Shown here in pieces: positions 34,250 through 47,260 of a DNA stretch of 64,000 nucleotides. The translations under genes and the position numbers were made by a program. This DNA is from Bombus terrestris (Eukaryota; Arthropoda; Insecta; Hymenoptera; Apidae), in NCBI RefSeq assembly GCF_910591885.1, contig NC_063285.1, positions 9,395,395 through 9,459,394 on the forward strand, in the 5' to 3' direction. Numbering within the stretch: the first letter of the stretch is position 1; every line of letters starts with the position of its first letter. The notes beneath the pieces were generated by a model, which did not search any database, had not been told where the DNA came from, and worked only from the letters and a program-made list of their open reading frames with translations.

Positions 34250-34559
34250 GGAGAAGGTAACTATGTCCTGTTTTTGCGTCCAGGCTTTCAGGACATAAAT
34301 TAAAATATCGTACATAAGCACAGCGCAACAGCGGCTTAATTTTATTTTATTTAACATTAATAATCTCAAAAAAAAAAAAAGAGAGAAAAGAATGTAATAA
34401 TACATGGCTACGTCGTACCGTCGCGTATCGGTACTCTTGCCTGTACCACCCTACAATTAGAATTCAGCGTTTATTCTGGAAAAAAAAATGATGTAAAAAA
34501 ATATGTAAAAAAACCTGAAATTAATAAACAAAGATAAAAAAAAAAAGGAGAAGGTAACT
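34250..34559 (+). mobile_element. Candidate retroposed insert with A-tail and 13-bp target duplication
   Basis: GGAGAAGGTAACT occurs at 34250-34262 and again at 34547-34559. The 284 bases between them end in 11 A residues (34536-34546) directly before the second copy, with AATAAA at 34523-34528. A direct repeat plus an A-tail at one side is the hallmark of LINE-machinery insertion. I do not recognise the insert itself; it has an internal A-run at about 34370-34380 and no long open frame. It may be a SINE, a truncated LINE 3' end or a processed transcript fragment. Confidence 0.6.
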
Positions 34560-37500
34560 GCGTACTTGGCTGCCACCGCGAAGAACGTGGGTTCGAATAC
34601 CAGAGGGGAGGGGTTAGCAATTTTTCACGCGTTATTTTCTCAATTTTCTTCATGAGACTGAATACGGGGTTGCTCCATAAAGGAAATTCCAAAATAGTTG
34701 AAAAATATTGAAAGGGAAAGGTGGACGTGTTAGAAGTAGGAAACAGAACGGAGGACAATTCAAAAACCCGTGTATAATGGGGGAAAATTTAAGAAAATAG
34801 GAAAATATCACTTTTCCAACGTAAGGAGACTCCCCCAGCCTGTGTTTGGACATAAGCGTAGAGGAGATTAAGAATAAGACACTTCAGATGAAATATTTGG
34901 GCCTCTCACCATCGACAGTCAATAGACGTTCGAGCCGCGCACTTCAAGCTCTCACGTATGAAAAAAAAGTGGCGCCGTTTGCTGAACCAGGTTGCTTTAA
35001 GATTCACCAAATTTTTGATAAATAAAGAGGAAAAAACGTGTTAAGATAAAAAGATGAAAACACGCAATGCAAAAGTTTATATTAAGTTGCATTATGTATA
35101 TAATGCACAGGAAATCACAGCTAAACCGTTGGTGCTTAAAACGTGACGATGTGATGAAAGTGCCGACGCAATATTTTCAAATTGTGTCAAGAGAAAAAGA
35201 CCTCCCTAATCACCTGAAATTTTCATCTTCGATTCTTTACGTGACACGTGCTATATGAAATGTGACGACTGATTTTAAACCTCCAAAGAAACAACAATTT
35301 CACGAGATAACGAGGCAAGTATCAGTTACAAGATAAACACAAAGCAATCGTACGCGTTGATCTCCTTGTGTATGTTTTACAAAATCGACACTCGCATTGT
35401 CGAAAAGAAAAAACCGAAAAGATTCGAAAATATTGCGGGAATTCTTGAGGAGCGATATAAACAATACCAGTACAATATCAAGAATAAAGCTAACACGTTG
35501 AAATTATTTATCACCAAGCATCGACAAGCATAAGAACGTTTCCACTGAGTTTTTCCAATGAGTTTTCTACCATCGTAAATAAAACAATTTTGGAAATCAT
35601 CGTCAATCCTCCATTGCGTGTTGCCATTGAGTAAAAAAAGAAGCGGCAAGTTGGGAGAGATGTGCGGCGCACACACACAGAGGTTCGTAGGCCGACGAAT
35701 TACGAGCATCGGAGAAACGGTGCTCGGTTTTGTCGGCGGTTGCCCGAACAGGCCAGGCCGCGGTTGCGACGCGGAAGAGTGGGAATGCTTTCCGCTTCCG
35801 GCGAAATTCCCGCCATATTCCCAGAGCACAGTGCTTCCGGATCTGTGTAATTCAACACCGTCTCCTCCCTCTTGCTCCCTTCGAGGAATCATCCAAACTC
35901 GGCCATTCTACGATGACTGATCGGCCGCCCTTTGTGTCAGACGTATTACGCGATCTCGATAAAATAGCAACGTAGAATCCTGGTATTTCCCACGCTGTAG
36001 CTCATAAACTCCAAGTCTCCTGTTCGCTACACATCGTCACACGAATATCGTCACAGGAAACGAATAGTCAGAACTGTGGTTAGATCTCACGAATATACGT
36101 AGACTATATCTTTTGTAGATAAGTGTTTCAAGCAAAGATACTAATTTCGTAGATGTTTCATTTACCTTCGCGTGTAGTGTTCTTGGTAAAATGAAAAATC
36201 TTCCGCAGAATATTGCCATTTCTTCAGGGCAACTATACTCGTAAAAAATAGCTAACTGGTTGACAGGAAGGTTTCTTACATTTAGACGACACGTGATTCT
36301 TTATGACCATCATCTATCTATCTAATTTATCTAATGATAAATATTTAGTCGTACGATAGACAGAATATTTGTGTATTTGTAATAATTAAAAAACCAGGAG
36401 GGAAAATCATTTTTTCCAATTCTTTTCAATCTCTCGGATCATCGCAAAGCAAGTTTCTCTAAATAGAAGCAAAGTGGAATACAAGTGTTGGCACGTTCTG
36501 ACGTTAGTGGTCAATGAGCAATTATCCAAGCAATTAGCAGTCAATCGTGAGACAGAATCATTAGACTTCGAAAGTCAGTCTTAGAAGCAATCAGGCTTTG
36601 AATATTCTCGAGTCAATTCACCCAGCTTCTACGGCACTTAAGCTTTAGCCACTTTGCCGAGCAATTAAGTGCAGGGCTTGTAACATCTAGACAAATTTTA
36701 ATTAATTGTAACGCCGGCACCTTTGTAAAGGCGCTTGCTAGAACGAAACGCGTCAAAGCTGACACAGTTTTCGATATCTGTTAGATACTCGAAAGTTCTC
36801 GTAATTGTTAGAGAACGTGCAGTCAGTGGTAGTCGTTTCCACGAAGATGAAATTATGATAGAACTGCCACAGTAGTCAAAATGACTGGTTTTTGCAATCT
36901 TATTTTAAAACTCCTACTTCACATTGTGTTCTTTTCCCGCAATGAACGTAATGACTTTTGCAGCGATGACTAAAGGAATAATGTAATAAATTTTATTTTT
37001 CCTTTATTTATTCAAAATCAAAATAATTTTGCATCGTGGCTGCTTATATCAATAACATGACTGTTACTTGCCAAAGTGTAAAAGGATTTGTCTACCGAGC
37101 CTGAACTAACCAATTTCCTCTTTCTGTACAACTTCTCCCACGTTTTTAGAATTTTCACCACGTACCATTCTACACGATGGTAGCACTGGAACCACCACGC
37201 CAATCAAAATAAGTGGTTTTACAATTTTGTAATCTTGAACCGATAATTGTACTGTGCTTCCGGCGCGCTAGTGTATACCACGACATAAGCAAATAAACAG
37301 TTATTGTTAAACAACACCGAGTGATTCTTCTATACCTATCACGTACATCACCTCACGAATAAATATAGAAATATTCTTAAAGACCAATGATTTTAGTGTT
37401 AACGTGAAACACTTAGCCTTTTTCATAAATTTACAAGAAAACATTAACATTTTTCAATACTGCACGCTCTCAATATAAAGATACCTCGATAAACGTTAAA

Positions 37501-39879
37501 ATCAATAATTCCCTGAAACTTATTAAAGTAAACGGTTACAAGTCGCTTGTAGAGATCGTCGTGAGAAGATCGAAGCATCGATCATCCTTTACGAGAGGCC
37601 CGGATGTCGGAAACGCAGCTCCTGACTCGCGTTTCGTCCACCGAACAAACAAAGTAAATCAGCACAAGTGGCTACTTTACGTTTCCTCTACGACTCCTGC
37701 AAACTCTGGCAATTAATTACGAAATTTCAAGAACCTAACGGACAGCTGCAGGAAAATTACGACAAAATATTCGCGGAACGAGTCGCGCGTGAATAACAAC
37801 GGCTCGCTAGAATACGTGTCGCGATCGTAAAGATGGTCTAAGGGGGAAAAAAAGGGGAGAAAATTGTCCCGTGGAGAAGTTCTGGTAAAGACAAGCAATC
37901 GGTGTTTTGAACGCGAAACTGAAATGTTTTTTACGACACTCTCGTCTGCTGCTTGGGATAGCAATTTTATGAGCGAAATACGACCATAACACAGGGGAGA
38001 AATACTTTCTCATCGTCAAAACACATGGCAAATGTTTGCGTTGTAACACACGTAGAAACCTTACGAGTGCGGTTGCAGATGCGCTTTCGATATCGATTCT
38101 CTCACTCGAGATTGTTGAACAGCAGAAACTAGAGACGGTTTTTTTCTCGGTTCCGCCAGCCACGCTTTCGCTTATCTGTGTCTTCCATCTCTTGACCGGT
38201 TAGCTGTTTCTCACGAGTATACTCGTCACAAAGCGTGGCAATATTTTGCGTTACGACGAGCCCTGTCGGTAAAAAAATTAAAGAATAGAATGGTCCTTTC
38301 GTTACAATTTAATTCTAAATAATAACGACCAAACTAAAGAGAATTTCAAGCAAATTGAAAAAGGGCGTATACATGGACGATGATCTGACAAGAAAAGAAA
38401 GGGAGATACAGCAACACAGCGATCATGTCGCGAAACTTTTACGACGATTCAGTCAGACATCCGAAATTTTGTGCCTAATCGTGGCAAATGCACGTCATGA
38501 GCGTAGAATTGGTACACGTTCATCGATCACTTTGAACTTATATTAGCGCCCCAAACTGACATAGTTTCTTTAATTAATCCGCTCAGGATGCTGGGACGAT
38601 AATTTAATAACCAATTAACAGTATTAGCGAATTGACAAATTATGGATTCCTATTCGATAATTTTACAATTTCCTATTGCAAATAAAATAACCAGACGATT
38701 CGTAATTTACGTTACCTATGCACGTATGGATAGTGTCTTGTAAAGTGTATCAACTTCACGTGCTAATCCGCCAACTGTCACGAAGCTACACCTATTTCAC
38801 GCGAGAGACATTCTCAGAATGTTCAAACGAGAAGCAGGAAATTTGAAAAAGAAATTATACGTTGCCCAAAAAGTTTCAGATCCGCGACGGTATTACGTTT
38901 CCCTAAAAATTTCTCTTGAAAACGACTGCATACTTCTTTTGTTCAACCACTCGCTCCTATGGTTGTACAATATCAAGGGAATAAAGGTTGACAGCATGGC
39001 GTGTGTTCTTTTATGAATTATCTCTACCGAATCGATGAATAATTCAACGTTGTTTACAGAGCGGAACTATTTACTCTGGCCGAAGTTCACGTTGAAGTTT
39101 AAGAAGCGTTAAGGCTGTCTCACCAGGTTGCAAGCAGCGAGTGCAAAGTGTGAACCGAGGGACGAAAAGCTTGAAAAACGCAAAGAACCGACGCCGGAAT
39201 AAGTTCACGTGCTAGTTCGAGCCGGTATTAGAATATTTATGACTATCAAACTACTTCGAGTCCGCGGAGTATTCTTTTTCTTTTTCCTTTTTTTTTTTTT
39301 TTCATCTCCTCTCATCGAACGAGAATGCCTCTCGAAGCATCGTCAGTCGTGCGTTATCGTTGTTATCGTTGTTATCGCCGAGACTTCACAACCTGCAAAG
39401 AGGGAACGAGATTTTCCAGGATCTTCGCTTTAACTTGGAGAAGTTTGCCAGAGTCAACTTCCGCCTCGGCTTGCGGAAATCCAGCTACTGTTATCCTTGG
39501 ACGATAGCTCGCAATTTTCTTTAATAAGCCCTGCCTTCTTCGGCTTCCGTCATTCCTTGTTCCTTTCAATCCGTAGCTACGGCTTGGTTAAAGTACGCGT
39601 CACCAATAAGAAAGTATCGCGACCAATATAAATATTTCATCGGGTATCCGATGATGAAATAAATCGACAATTTCACCTGAGCATCCTAGAAGCAATCGAC
39701 TTTCCGCGAGTATCCGCTCGTCTTCCTTTCATTCGGCTGCGGCGCAAGACAAAAGCAGGGAATACGTTGAACAAATCACTGTGTGTTTTTCCTCCAGCCT
39801 TTTCCCTCTCGGGCGAACGATAAGAAGAACAAGAAGAAGGAGAATCGTAGGGAAGGCGCGAGAACTGCACACGGTGTCT
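34560..39879. other. Intron DNA, no gene recognised
   Basis: Largely AT-rich. A GC-richer patch at about 35640-35920 has overlapping frames on both strands (35618-35920 +, 35377-35892 -) without domains. A T-rich run lies at 39272-39303. Confidence 0.4.
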
Positions 39880-40760
39880 GGTCAGATATCAAAATGACGT
39901 TTGGATGGTCGTGAGCGGGCAACGGGTCATCCAAGACCCCAGTCCGCGTTCTTTTCTATTGGGGATGAGGAGGCGGAAGCTGAACTACGAAGCGGCGGGA
40001 TATATGAAGGGGGTGGAAGAAAATGTCTGCAAGTGGAAGTCTGGCCTCGACTGCCATCGAGTCTCCTTTCAAACGATACCTTATACTCGGCTCGGGGCCT
40101 TTCGTTTCTTACACCCTTAACTCGAGTCTCTATCCACCTTCTTGCCTCTGGCAAGCTGGCTTCCACTCAGCACCGACATAATAGGAATTTAATACCGTAG
40201 CTTCGGGAATAAAACGGAAGGCGAGAGAAAGAGAGAGAGAGAGAGAGGGAGAAAGAGAGCGAGAGATCCTGACACCAGCTACGCTGCGATTATTTATAAA
40301 CCATTGATTTCTCTCGCTGTCCGATATAACGCGCCCACCCCACCTAGCCATCTTCTGGACCTGACGTACCTGGCTTGTTGCACTTTTATGTGTTTCACTT
40401 ATACGCTCAAGTTGTCCCGGCTGGTTCAGCCTGCTCTTTCTCTTCTTGTTCTTGCTATCGTTAGGCGACGAGGATGACGGCGTGCTGCGACGTCGTGTAG
40501 CCAGCAGCCGTGGAGAATCTGGAACGTTAAAGCAGCTCCTCCGGTGGCTGGGGTCCCTGGAGAAATTCGATAAATTCGGTGCCCGGAGCTCTCTCTCGCT
40601 GCTCGATCGCGTAATTCGACGTGAGAAAGGCGACGGGGGAAAAATGAGGAGCGATGCTGATATCGACATTGCTCGCTACGAAGATGTGTGCAAAACCGGC
40701 CGTCCGCCAGCTATCACGGCTGTAAATTCTGAAATATCCACTCGCTAGCTTATAGTCGCG
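39880..40760. other. GC-rich intronic islet with GA microsatellite
   Basis: About 880 bases are GC-rich with CpGs. They contain a GA tract (40220-40266) and open frames on both strands (39901-40200 and 40446-40748 on +; 40130-40669 on -, 179 codons). The minus-strand translation includes a Ser-Leu repeat made by the GA tract, so at least that part is compositional. Candidate internal promoter, enhancer or alternative exon region of Nrx-1; no decisive motif seen. Confidence 0.4.
40220..40266. repeat. GA microsatellite
   Basis: Mostly GA repeats with a few GGGA and AAAG interruptions, inside a GC-rich islet. GA repeats are GAGA-factor-type binding sequences in insects. Confidence 0.88.
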
Positions 40761-42060
40761 TGTATGTACGGCGTGTCTCGGTATCGATGCTATCTACAAT
40801 TTTAAATTTTACAGGTTTCATTTCGTAGACGTAGGATGCAGCACGCGCGTCTGACATTTCTTCTTACTTTGTTACGAATCTGATCAGACTGGCGGAACTT
40901 ACAACTTGCGCGTTGGCTGAGCAGCCAAGCAGTTACACATCATCCGTTTCATTCGCCCGCAAATGATAGATAGTTGGCGGGCACGGTGAATTATTTCCTG
41001 ACGTTTGATTAACTTGTTGCGTTGTCTTCGTGATTCAGCCGTGAAAACGTACAACGAACGCGGTCGGCATCTTCGATCTTTTAACGCTACGATCTCATCT
41101 CATTGAAAATTGAAAAGCATATGAGAAGTGGAAGGTTCGTGACACGTCCCTAATGAAATTCCAAAATGTTTCGTATAATACGCGTGCCTTATGGCTGTGA
41201 AAGCTTCTCACAGCAGCTATCGCGCGATCAGAAATCGCAGACGAGACGGTGATCGATCCTAATGAATTCTGACAAGTGAACAAATTTCATTCCATATTTT
41301 GTTCTCATTTTTTCACAAGGAACCCGTTTTTACGTGTTGATGACCTCATGCGTTACATCAAAAGTTTTATTCTGTAAATAAACAAATAGATGTAGAGAAT
41401 GGACGTTTGTTGGATACTCGAGTAACAGATTAACTGGAAATCAGCGTGCAGGAAATTTTTCGGCTAACGAACAACCGGTTATCCGCTGCTCTTCTTCTTT
41501 TCTTCCTCTCTCGAAGGATTCGCGATCGTTAGACAAGTTCCTTACTCGCTTTTGTTGGATCGAGGAGAAAGGCCTTGCCCATCGATGATTAAGTCGTCCC
41601 TTGAGTTTTATCCTCAGAAGGGTAGGAGGTCCGCCAGGGAGACTCGAACCATCCCCTATCTTCGTCCTTTTCCTTCTCCGGCAACCTTAGCCAGAGGGTG
41701 GAACGTGGCTTTATCTTCGATCGTACTTTCGCGCCGCTGCGGTCTCGTTTGCGCAAAGTCGAGCGAGATAATCGATACGTCTTCGTCTACTCTCGCCACT
41801 TGGAGCAGTCGAGATGCTATTTCTTTCTTCCACCCTTGTCCTTTATACGTTTTCCGCGCGATTCCTTTTATCGAGTCACCTCCTACCTGTCTGCCGATCT
41901 CTTGTTTGTTCACCGGTTACGACCGATCCTCCCAATCGGATAATCCGAACCAAGTCGCGAGAAAATGTATTTTCCTTCGTGCTTGGCCCGTCTCGCTTGC
42001 AAGCTCGCCTTTTACGACAAAGCTTCGCACCTGATGCTTTGCAAGGGTCCCTGAATTTCA
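40761..42060. other. Intron DNA with a second GC-richer patch
   Basis: About 41540-42060 is CT-rich and GC-richer on the + strand with a 160-codon frame (41552-42034) and overlapping alternatives. No family is recognised and the frames conflict, so I do not call a gene. Confidence 0.35.
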
Positions 42061-45000
42061 ACCAGTAACATTGGTCTTCATCACGCGGTATGGCAAGGGT
42101 CAGCCGGATCGCCTAAGCTTCCACATCTTAAAATTCAATCGGCAATTTTCCACGGAACCAACAGTGTCACGAGACACCATTAGCCTGTAACGTGATAACG
42201 TAGAAACGAGAGGATCTCGCGCGCTTTAGGCTCAACGAGCAGGATTTTAAGAAACTTAGGGTGCTGAGAACTGGGAAATATTTCGAGTATTGCTGCGAAA
42301 GAATCATTCGAGTAAACGATATTTTACAACAATTAATAAAATAAACGAAGAGATAAGATAACATTCGCACGCTACTGAATTTTACATTAATTTGCGTACA
42401 AGTTACAAGTATGTTTGCTCGTAGGAAATTATTTATTCGACTAATTAACAAGCAGCTCTTCGAGAAGATTAACGCGATAAGAAACGAATGAATATAATAC
42501 ACATAGGAGGCCAACAAAGAGTTAAGAAAGATCGCGCGAGGAAAATATAGTACGGTTTAAAAATGAGGGAAAATAACGGCCAAAAAGGTGAAGTTGATGG
42601 GTTTGGCCTGGCTACAAATACTTTTAATCTAATTGTTAGCGATAACATCGGTTTGGCAAGCAGATATACAGAATAACAAATGACACTTGAGGTTCCTGAG
42701 CGTTCAATTGAATTAAATCCAAAATATCTGGGCAATGAACGTGATAATTTAATGTTTCCAAAATAAACCATAAAAGTGGGATACAAATCCACGTTGTTCA
42801 AAGAAAGTCGAAGCGAGCTCGGAATTAAATAATAATTATGATGATTTTTCGAGAATGACTTGTAGGTTTCATAGGAAATAAAACGCAGAATTTTAGGAAT
42901 TTTTTCCATCCAGTACATGCAGCTGTCACTGTATCTATAATTCATGTTATTATATTTACATATTCTCAGTGTTTACATATTCATCGTTATTTTTATGGAA
43001 TATGTTTGGTAGTTAAACAGGATATTAATTTCTGCGCCAAGATACGATTGCCAAAGGAGATATTTTCCAGATTTTCACGGTACGTGTGCTTCTCAATCGA
43101 AACAATTTTCTCCACCACCGACTACCTCATCGTCGACAACAAATCATAAATATTAAGCGGCCACGTGAACCATAAATTTTCTCGAACACCGCGTAAGCTT
43201 CAAGATATTCATGTTTCCAGAAGGATATGTGCATCCTTGGGAAACAGCTCACTCTCCTAGGGTTTTACAAACCCTCGTTGCTCATTTCCTGCGCTTTTTT
43301 TTTTTAATACAACCACGTTCCATAAACTGCAGCGTAATCGTAAATCAGAGAATGACTCATACACAATGGCTCGCGTGGGTAACCGAACACATGCAAAAAC
43401 CTTCGGTTATCGCGAAGTTTCGAACGAATCCTGAAACGAACATTAGAAGAGTTGCGAGATATTTGATACAAATATACATCTCGTCAAGCTGACTACAGTT
43501 GTTTACTTTATTCTCGATATTCAGTGGGATCGTATTTCACACTTATCGCACGCGGAGTAGATTTATTTCAAAGTGATCAAGTGATCGTAACAGAATTTTT
43601 CAATGTTTTGAATAAGACACACCACAAAACACACAAAATTGTGTTATACGAAATGAACAAATTAATGGAAAAACTGTGGTTCCTTGTGTGTTTCTTGAAA
43701 CCGACAATAATTCATTCAAAGTAATTGTTGAAAAATTTCATCGACTTTTTACCAGAGAAGCCTGTTATGCCGAAAGAGTTGCCAATTTCCTGCAACGAAA
43801 AACTATTTTATCGCAAAGGGTTCGTAGTCGACGAATTAAACTGTTAGAATTTAATCTTAAAGTTAAGACAAATAATTTATAGAAGACACAATACTTATGT
43901 AGAAATAATATTAGGTGATATTTATTAAACAGAATTACAGAACCAAATGTATTTAAAATATAAGTGAGTGATATGGTATAATTAACAAAATGTGTAGGTA
44001 AAGAATTTATGGATTGACAGTTTGTCACTTACTCTCAGACTGACTATAAGTAGTAACCCATGGTCCCTTAAAGATTTTGAACCCCACTCTCTATATAGTA
44101 GTGAGCATGACCTGTGTAAGTGTCCTGTTCAAATGTCTGTGTAGGTGTCTGTATAAGATTATTTGTGTCCATGTGTGTAATATCGTTGTATTCCAACATA
44201 AACGAACGAGAAAGTCAGACTAAATCTTCCTTACGTCCCTTCCTGTACGCATTTCTTCCACTTGCTCATGTTCTGCATTCTCAAAGACCGTGTCAGTAAT
44301 ACGAATAACAGACCTGCATAAAGATATTTAGCGGAATATGCGTCTTAGGACGTTTCAATTTGAAGATGCCTCACGTAGCTGTTTTGCCACAGAGGATTAA
44401 CACTGTACGACGCATAAAATGTAATAAACAAACTCTGGACAAAGGGATTTCACTGCTACGTGCAGCAACCGACAACTAACGACAGGATCAAACAAGTTCA
44501 ATAAATAGATGAATGACCATGTTCTCTAGACATAATCAGTCAGCCAGTCAGTCGAGCGATTGACTTTGTACTGTACATTTTAAAATATCTGTAAATATAG
44601 TGAACGAAATCAAGTGGTCTCGTTATTAATTTAACCAACAACATGTCTCACCGTCCACCACAGATATCCCACGATGAGGGTTCGCATAGTTTCGCGAGCC
44701 ACTGTAATCCGTTAAAAAGCTGTAGGCTATTTTTGATCCTATTTTGCTGTGGAGATGTTTGTGAAGACTGTTCCTGAGGAAGCTACGGTGGCGCAGAATT
44801 GCACGTTCGCCACTCTGTCGAAACGTAAACTTAATAATCGAAATGCGGAGGACTGCGGGACCTTTCGAAACGTCGCAATTTCCAGCTTCGACATCCACCG
44901 GCCCATGAACCACAAGTATCAAAGCCTGTTCGTGAGCCACGAATTTCCTGCCATTCGAAATACGCGATTCGCTGCAAGTGTCGTGCATCTCCACCTTCTC

Positions 45001-45136
45001 GTGCGATGGAAAGCACTTAAACACGTATACGCGCCGATTTATAAGTACTCGACTCGTTGCAACCTGGAATGCAACGTCTTTCCAACATCCGCTGAGGAAA
45101 TTCGTTGCGGAAAGCGATCAACATCGACCAACTTCG
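42061..45136. other. AT-rich intron DNA, no gene recognised
   Basis: Minus-strand frames at 42167-42517 and 42469-42945 and facing frames at 44626-45147 have no recognisable domains. The stretch ending ATTAATTTAACCAACAACA near 44643 has the look of an LTR 3' end, but no partner LTR or primer-binding site was found. Confidence 0.35.
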
Positions 45137-45207
45137 TTGGCAACTAAGTGACTGCGGATTTTGTCGATACCAGCTAATGGGAAAATCCGCAGTCACTTAG
45201 TTGCCAA
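45137..45207. mobile_element. Palindromic mariner micro-MITE
   Basis: Arms TTGGCAACTAAGTGACTGCGG and CCGCAGTCACTTAGTTGCCAA are perfect reverse complements over 21 bases, including a shared variant (GACTGCGG rather than GATTGCGG). The compensating change in both arms shows that the arms were homogenised. Confidence 0.88.
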
Positions 45208-46510
45208 ACGACAAATAGCTACGACATGCTGGTACGTGGCGTGAGCTGGAAGACGAGGATGACGACTTTGCAAAGTAAGTTTTGTTCGTTGAAACAGAAA
45301 GGTTGGAACAATTAGAAGCTTTGGTATTAAGAAGCCTACAGACCGGGCTTGATCTTAATTAAAATTTAGTTGCGCTGTTTCTAGCTTCCAGTGACTAGGG
45401 TCGGTGATCTTCTCATCGAACTACGGGTCACGTTTCGCAAATCCTCCACATTTCAAGTCAACAACGTTCAAGCGTTTCCGTATCAGTCAAGTTATACTCG
45501 AGACAACGGTTCTAAATTGCTTGTAAATGCAGCGACCAGGCGACAAGATCCGTCATCTGTTGTTTAATTGAACGCGTTTCTCGGCGGCTTTAATACGAGA
45601 ACAGAACGTCTGTCTCTCTTCATCTGCTGAATCAACTGGCCGTCCCATTAAAGCACGTGTTTTCTACGTTGAATACTTGTTCGGTTATGCTAACTTCCCT
45701 ACGAACGAGTAGCAAATAAAATGAATTACTCGCGCAATCGAGTCGATTAAGGTGAAAATGCTGATATCCTTATGTGACTTCGTTGTTTAGTGTTTTTAAT
45801 GTAACGTGGAATTAACGTTTCAATCTGAAGCGATGATTACAATTTTACTTTTTACGGCTGCTCGAATAACTTTAGCTTCCGAGAGCCGGAAAATAGAAAC
45901 ATTGGTGAAATTGGAAAAGCCAGAACCGCGCTAAATTTATCGGCCAAAGTTTTAATCACAGGTCAATTGAATTCCACTAAATATTCTGTTTCCTGCTAAC
46001 GATGCTGGTAATAAATTCCTGTGCTTTACATAGCGTCGTAACGCAGCTAAGTTGCACGATATTGCTATTGGCATTACACGTTTTATCGTCCTGTTAGACA
46101 CTGGACCTGTGTCCGACCAAAGCAAACAAAATTTTACGAATACGAATACTAGAAAAAGTCGATGATCTCTCCACGAGTAGCTAGAATTTGGCACAGTTAT
46201 CGAATCGATCGATGACATGTCCTTTTAGAAAGCACATGGCACGTTCTCTTTTTCAGGATAATAAAGATTAGTCGTAAATATCGAATTGCGTGTGGTCGGA
46301 TTACCACGTTCGTCCTGGAATCCTCTTTTACTTCGTCGATTCTTCTCAGAAGCTACGCTTCGCTTAAAACCAGCATATTGTTTCGCGTATTCATAAATCA
46401 TGCGCGCTGGACGGTACAACGTTCAACATTTTCGACGAACCGCTGTTTAATTTATAATTCGGCTGTGTAATTTTCTGAACGACGGTGGATACGATATGAT
46501 GACACAAGCA
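45208..46510. other. Intron DNA, nothing recognised
   Basis: AT-rich, unique-looking sequence between the two mariner families. The longest frames are 88 codons or fewer and have no domain. Confidence 0.45.
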
Positions 46511-46733
46511 TTGGGTTGTCCGAGAAGTTTCTTTCGTTTTATAGGGAAATAATAGACACAGAATGTTTTTTATTTTATATTAATTTATTGAATTATTCAG
46601 GGACGTAATAATAGAAATATAACGAAAAGTATGATATCTAATTTAATAAAATAATATAAAATAATATTGTTTATTACGAAACTAATTGTTTATAAGAAAT
46701 CTAGTTTATAAGAAACTTTCCGGACAACCTAAT
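46511..46733. mobile_element. AT-rich mariner-like MITE, second family
   Basis: Left end TTGGGTTGTCCGAGAAGTTTC, right end GAAACTTTCCGGACAACCTAA followed by TA. The inside is AT-rich with no transposase. It shares left-end and internal motifs (TTCGTTTTATA, GGAAATAATA, GGGACGTAATAATAGAAATA) with the copy at 52.4 kb. Confidence 0.8.
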
Positions 46734-46860
46734 ACACGAATTTGGATACGAACCAAACGATGCTACATATATTACAGATATTTAAAACAGCGTGCTGTTT
46801 TTCGTTTTACACGGAGAAACTACGAGAAGGTGGAATAAAATAATATTTTCATTGGGTTGA

Positions 46861-47260
46861 ATGGCGGTGCTGTTACCACATGAACATGTCCCATTTTCTT
46901 CTTTAATTTTCTATTATTCAGATAAATATAAAGAAGTCGCTGTTAACGTGGAAACTTTCCCGTTTCGATTTTACAGTGGTTCGCTTCCCTTCTCAAAATT
47001 GCGGAACTTTTTAAACGCAGGAAAGTTAAAGTGTCTCAAAGGGAGAGATGAATTTGTAATGAGAGGAAGGAATAGAGACAAAGGGGAAGACAGAACGAGA
47101 CGGAAAAAGAAAAATGACAGAGAGGGACAAAAGAAGAAACGTGGGGAAATAAAACGGTGGAAGGAAAGGCGGAGAGGAAGCAGAAATGAGAAAGACACGG
47201 AAACGAAAAAGAAAAGGGAATGGGACGAGGGAAAAGGAAGAAAATAAAATGGAAAAGTGA
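46861..47260. repeat. Polypurine (GA-rich) tract
   Basis: From about 47036 to 47255 the + strand is almost entirely A and G. It translates as a Lys/Arg/Glu-rich 128-codon frame (46861-47247), which I read as compositional rather than coding. Such long purine runs can form triplex DNA. Confidence 0.65.

Noticed and set aside
34580..34612. GTGGGTTCGAATACC, resembling a tRNA box B
   Set aside because: The T-arm stem does not pair, there is an extra base compared with the consensus, and no A box or cloverleaf could be found upstream.
38861..38885. GTTGCCCAAAAAGTTTC, resembling another mariner end
   Set aside because: A single short match with no inverted partner or TA duplication.
40130..40669. 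179-codon minus-strand frame
   Set aside because: Part of it is the translated GA microsatellite, and + strand frames overlap it; no domain recognised.
41625..41660. Minus-strand GATGGTTCGAGTCTCCC, resembling a tRNA T-arm
   Set aside because: No acceptor or anticodon stem could be built around it.
44520..44645. Possible LTR 3' end (GTAAATATAG...AACCAACAACA)
   Set aside because: No second LTR, no clear 5' border, no target duplication and no TGG primer-binding site after it.
46861..47247. 128-codon Lys/Arg/Glu-rich frame
   Set aside because: It is a translation of a polypurine tract; the opposite strand is equally open with Phe/Ser/Leu.
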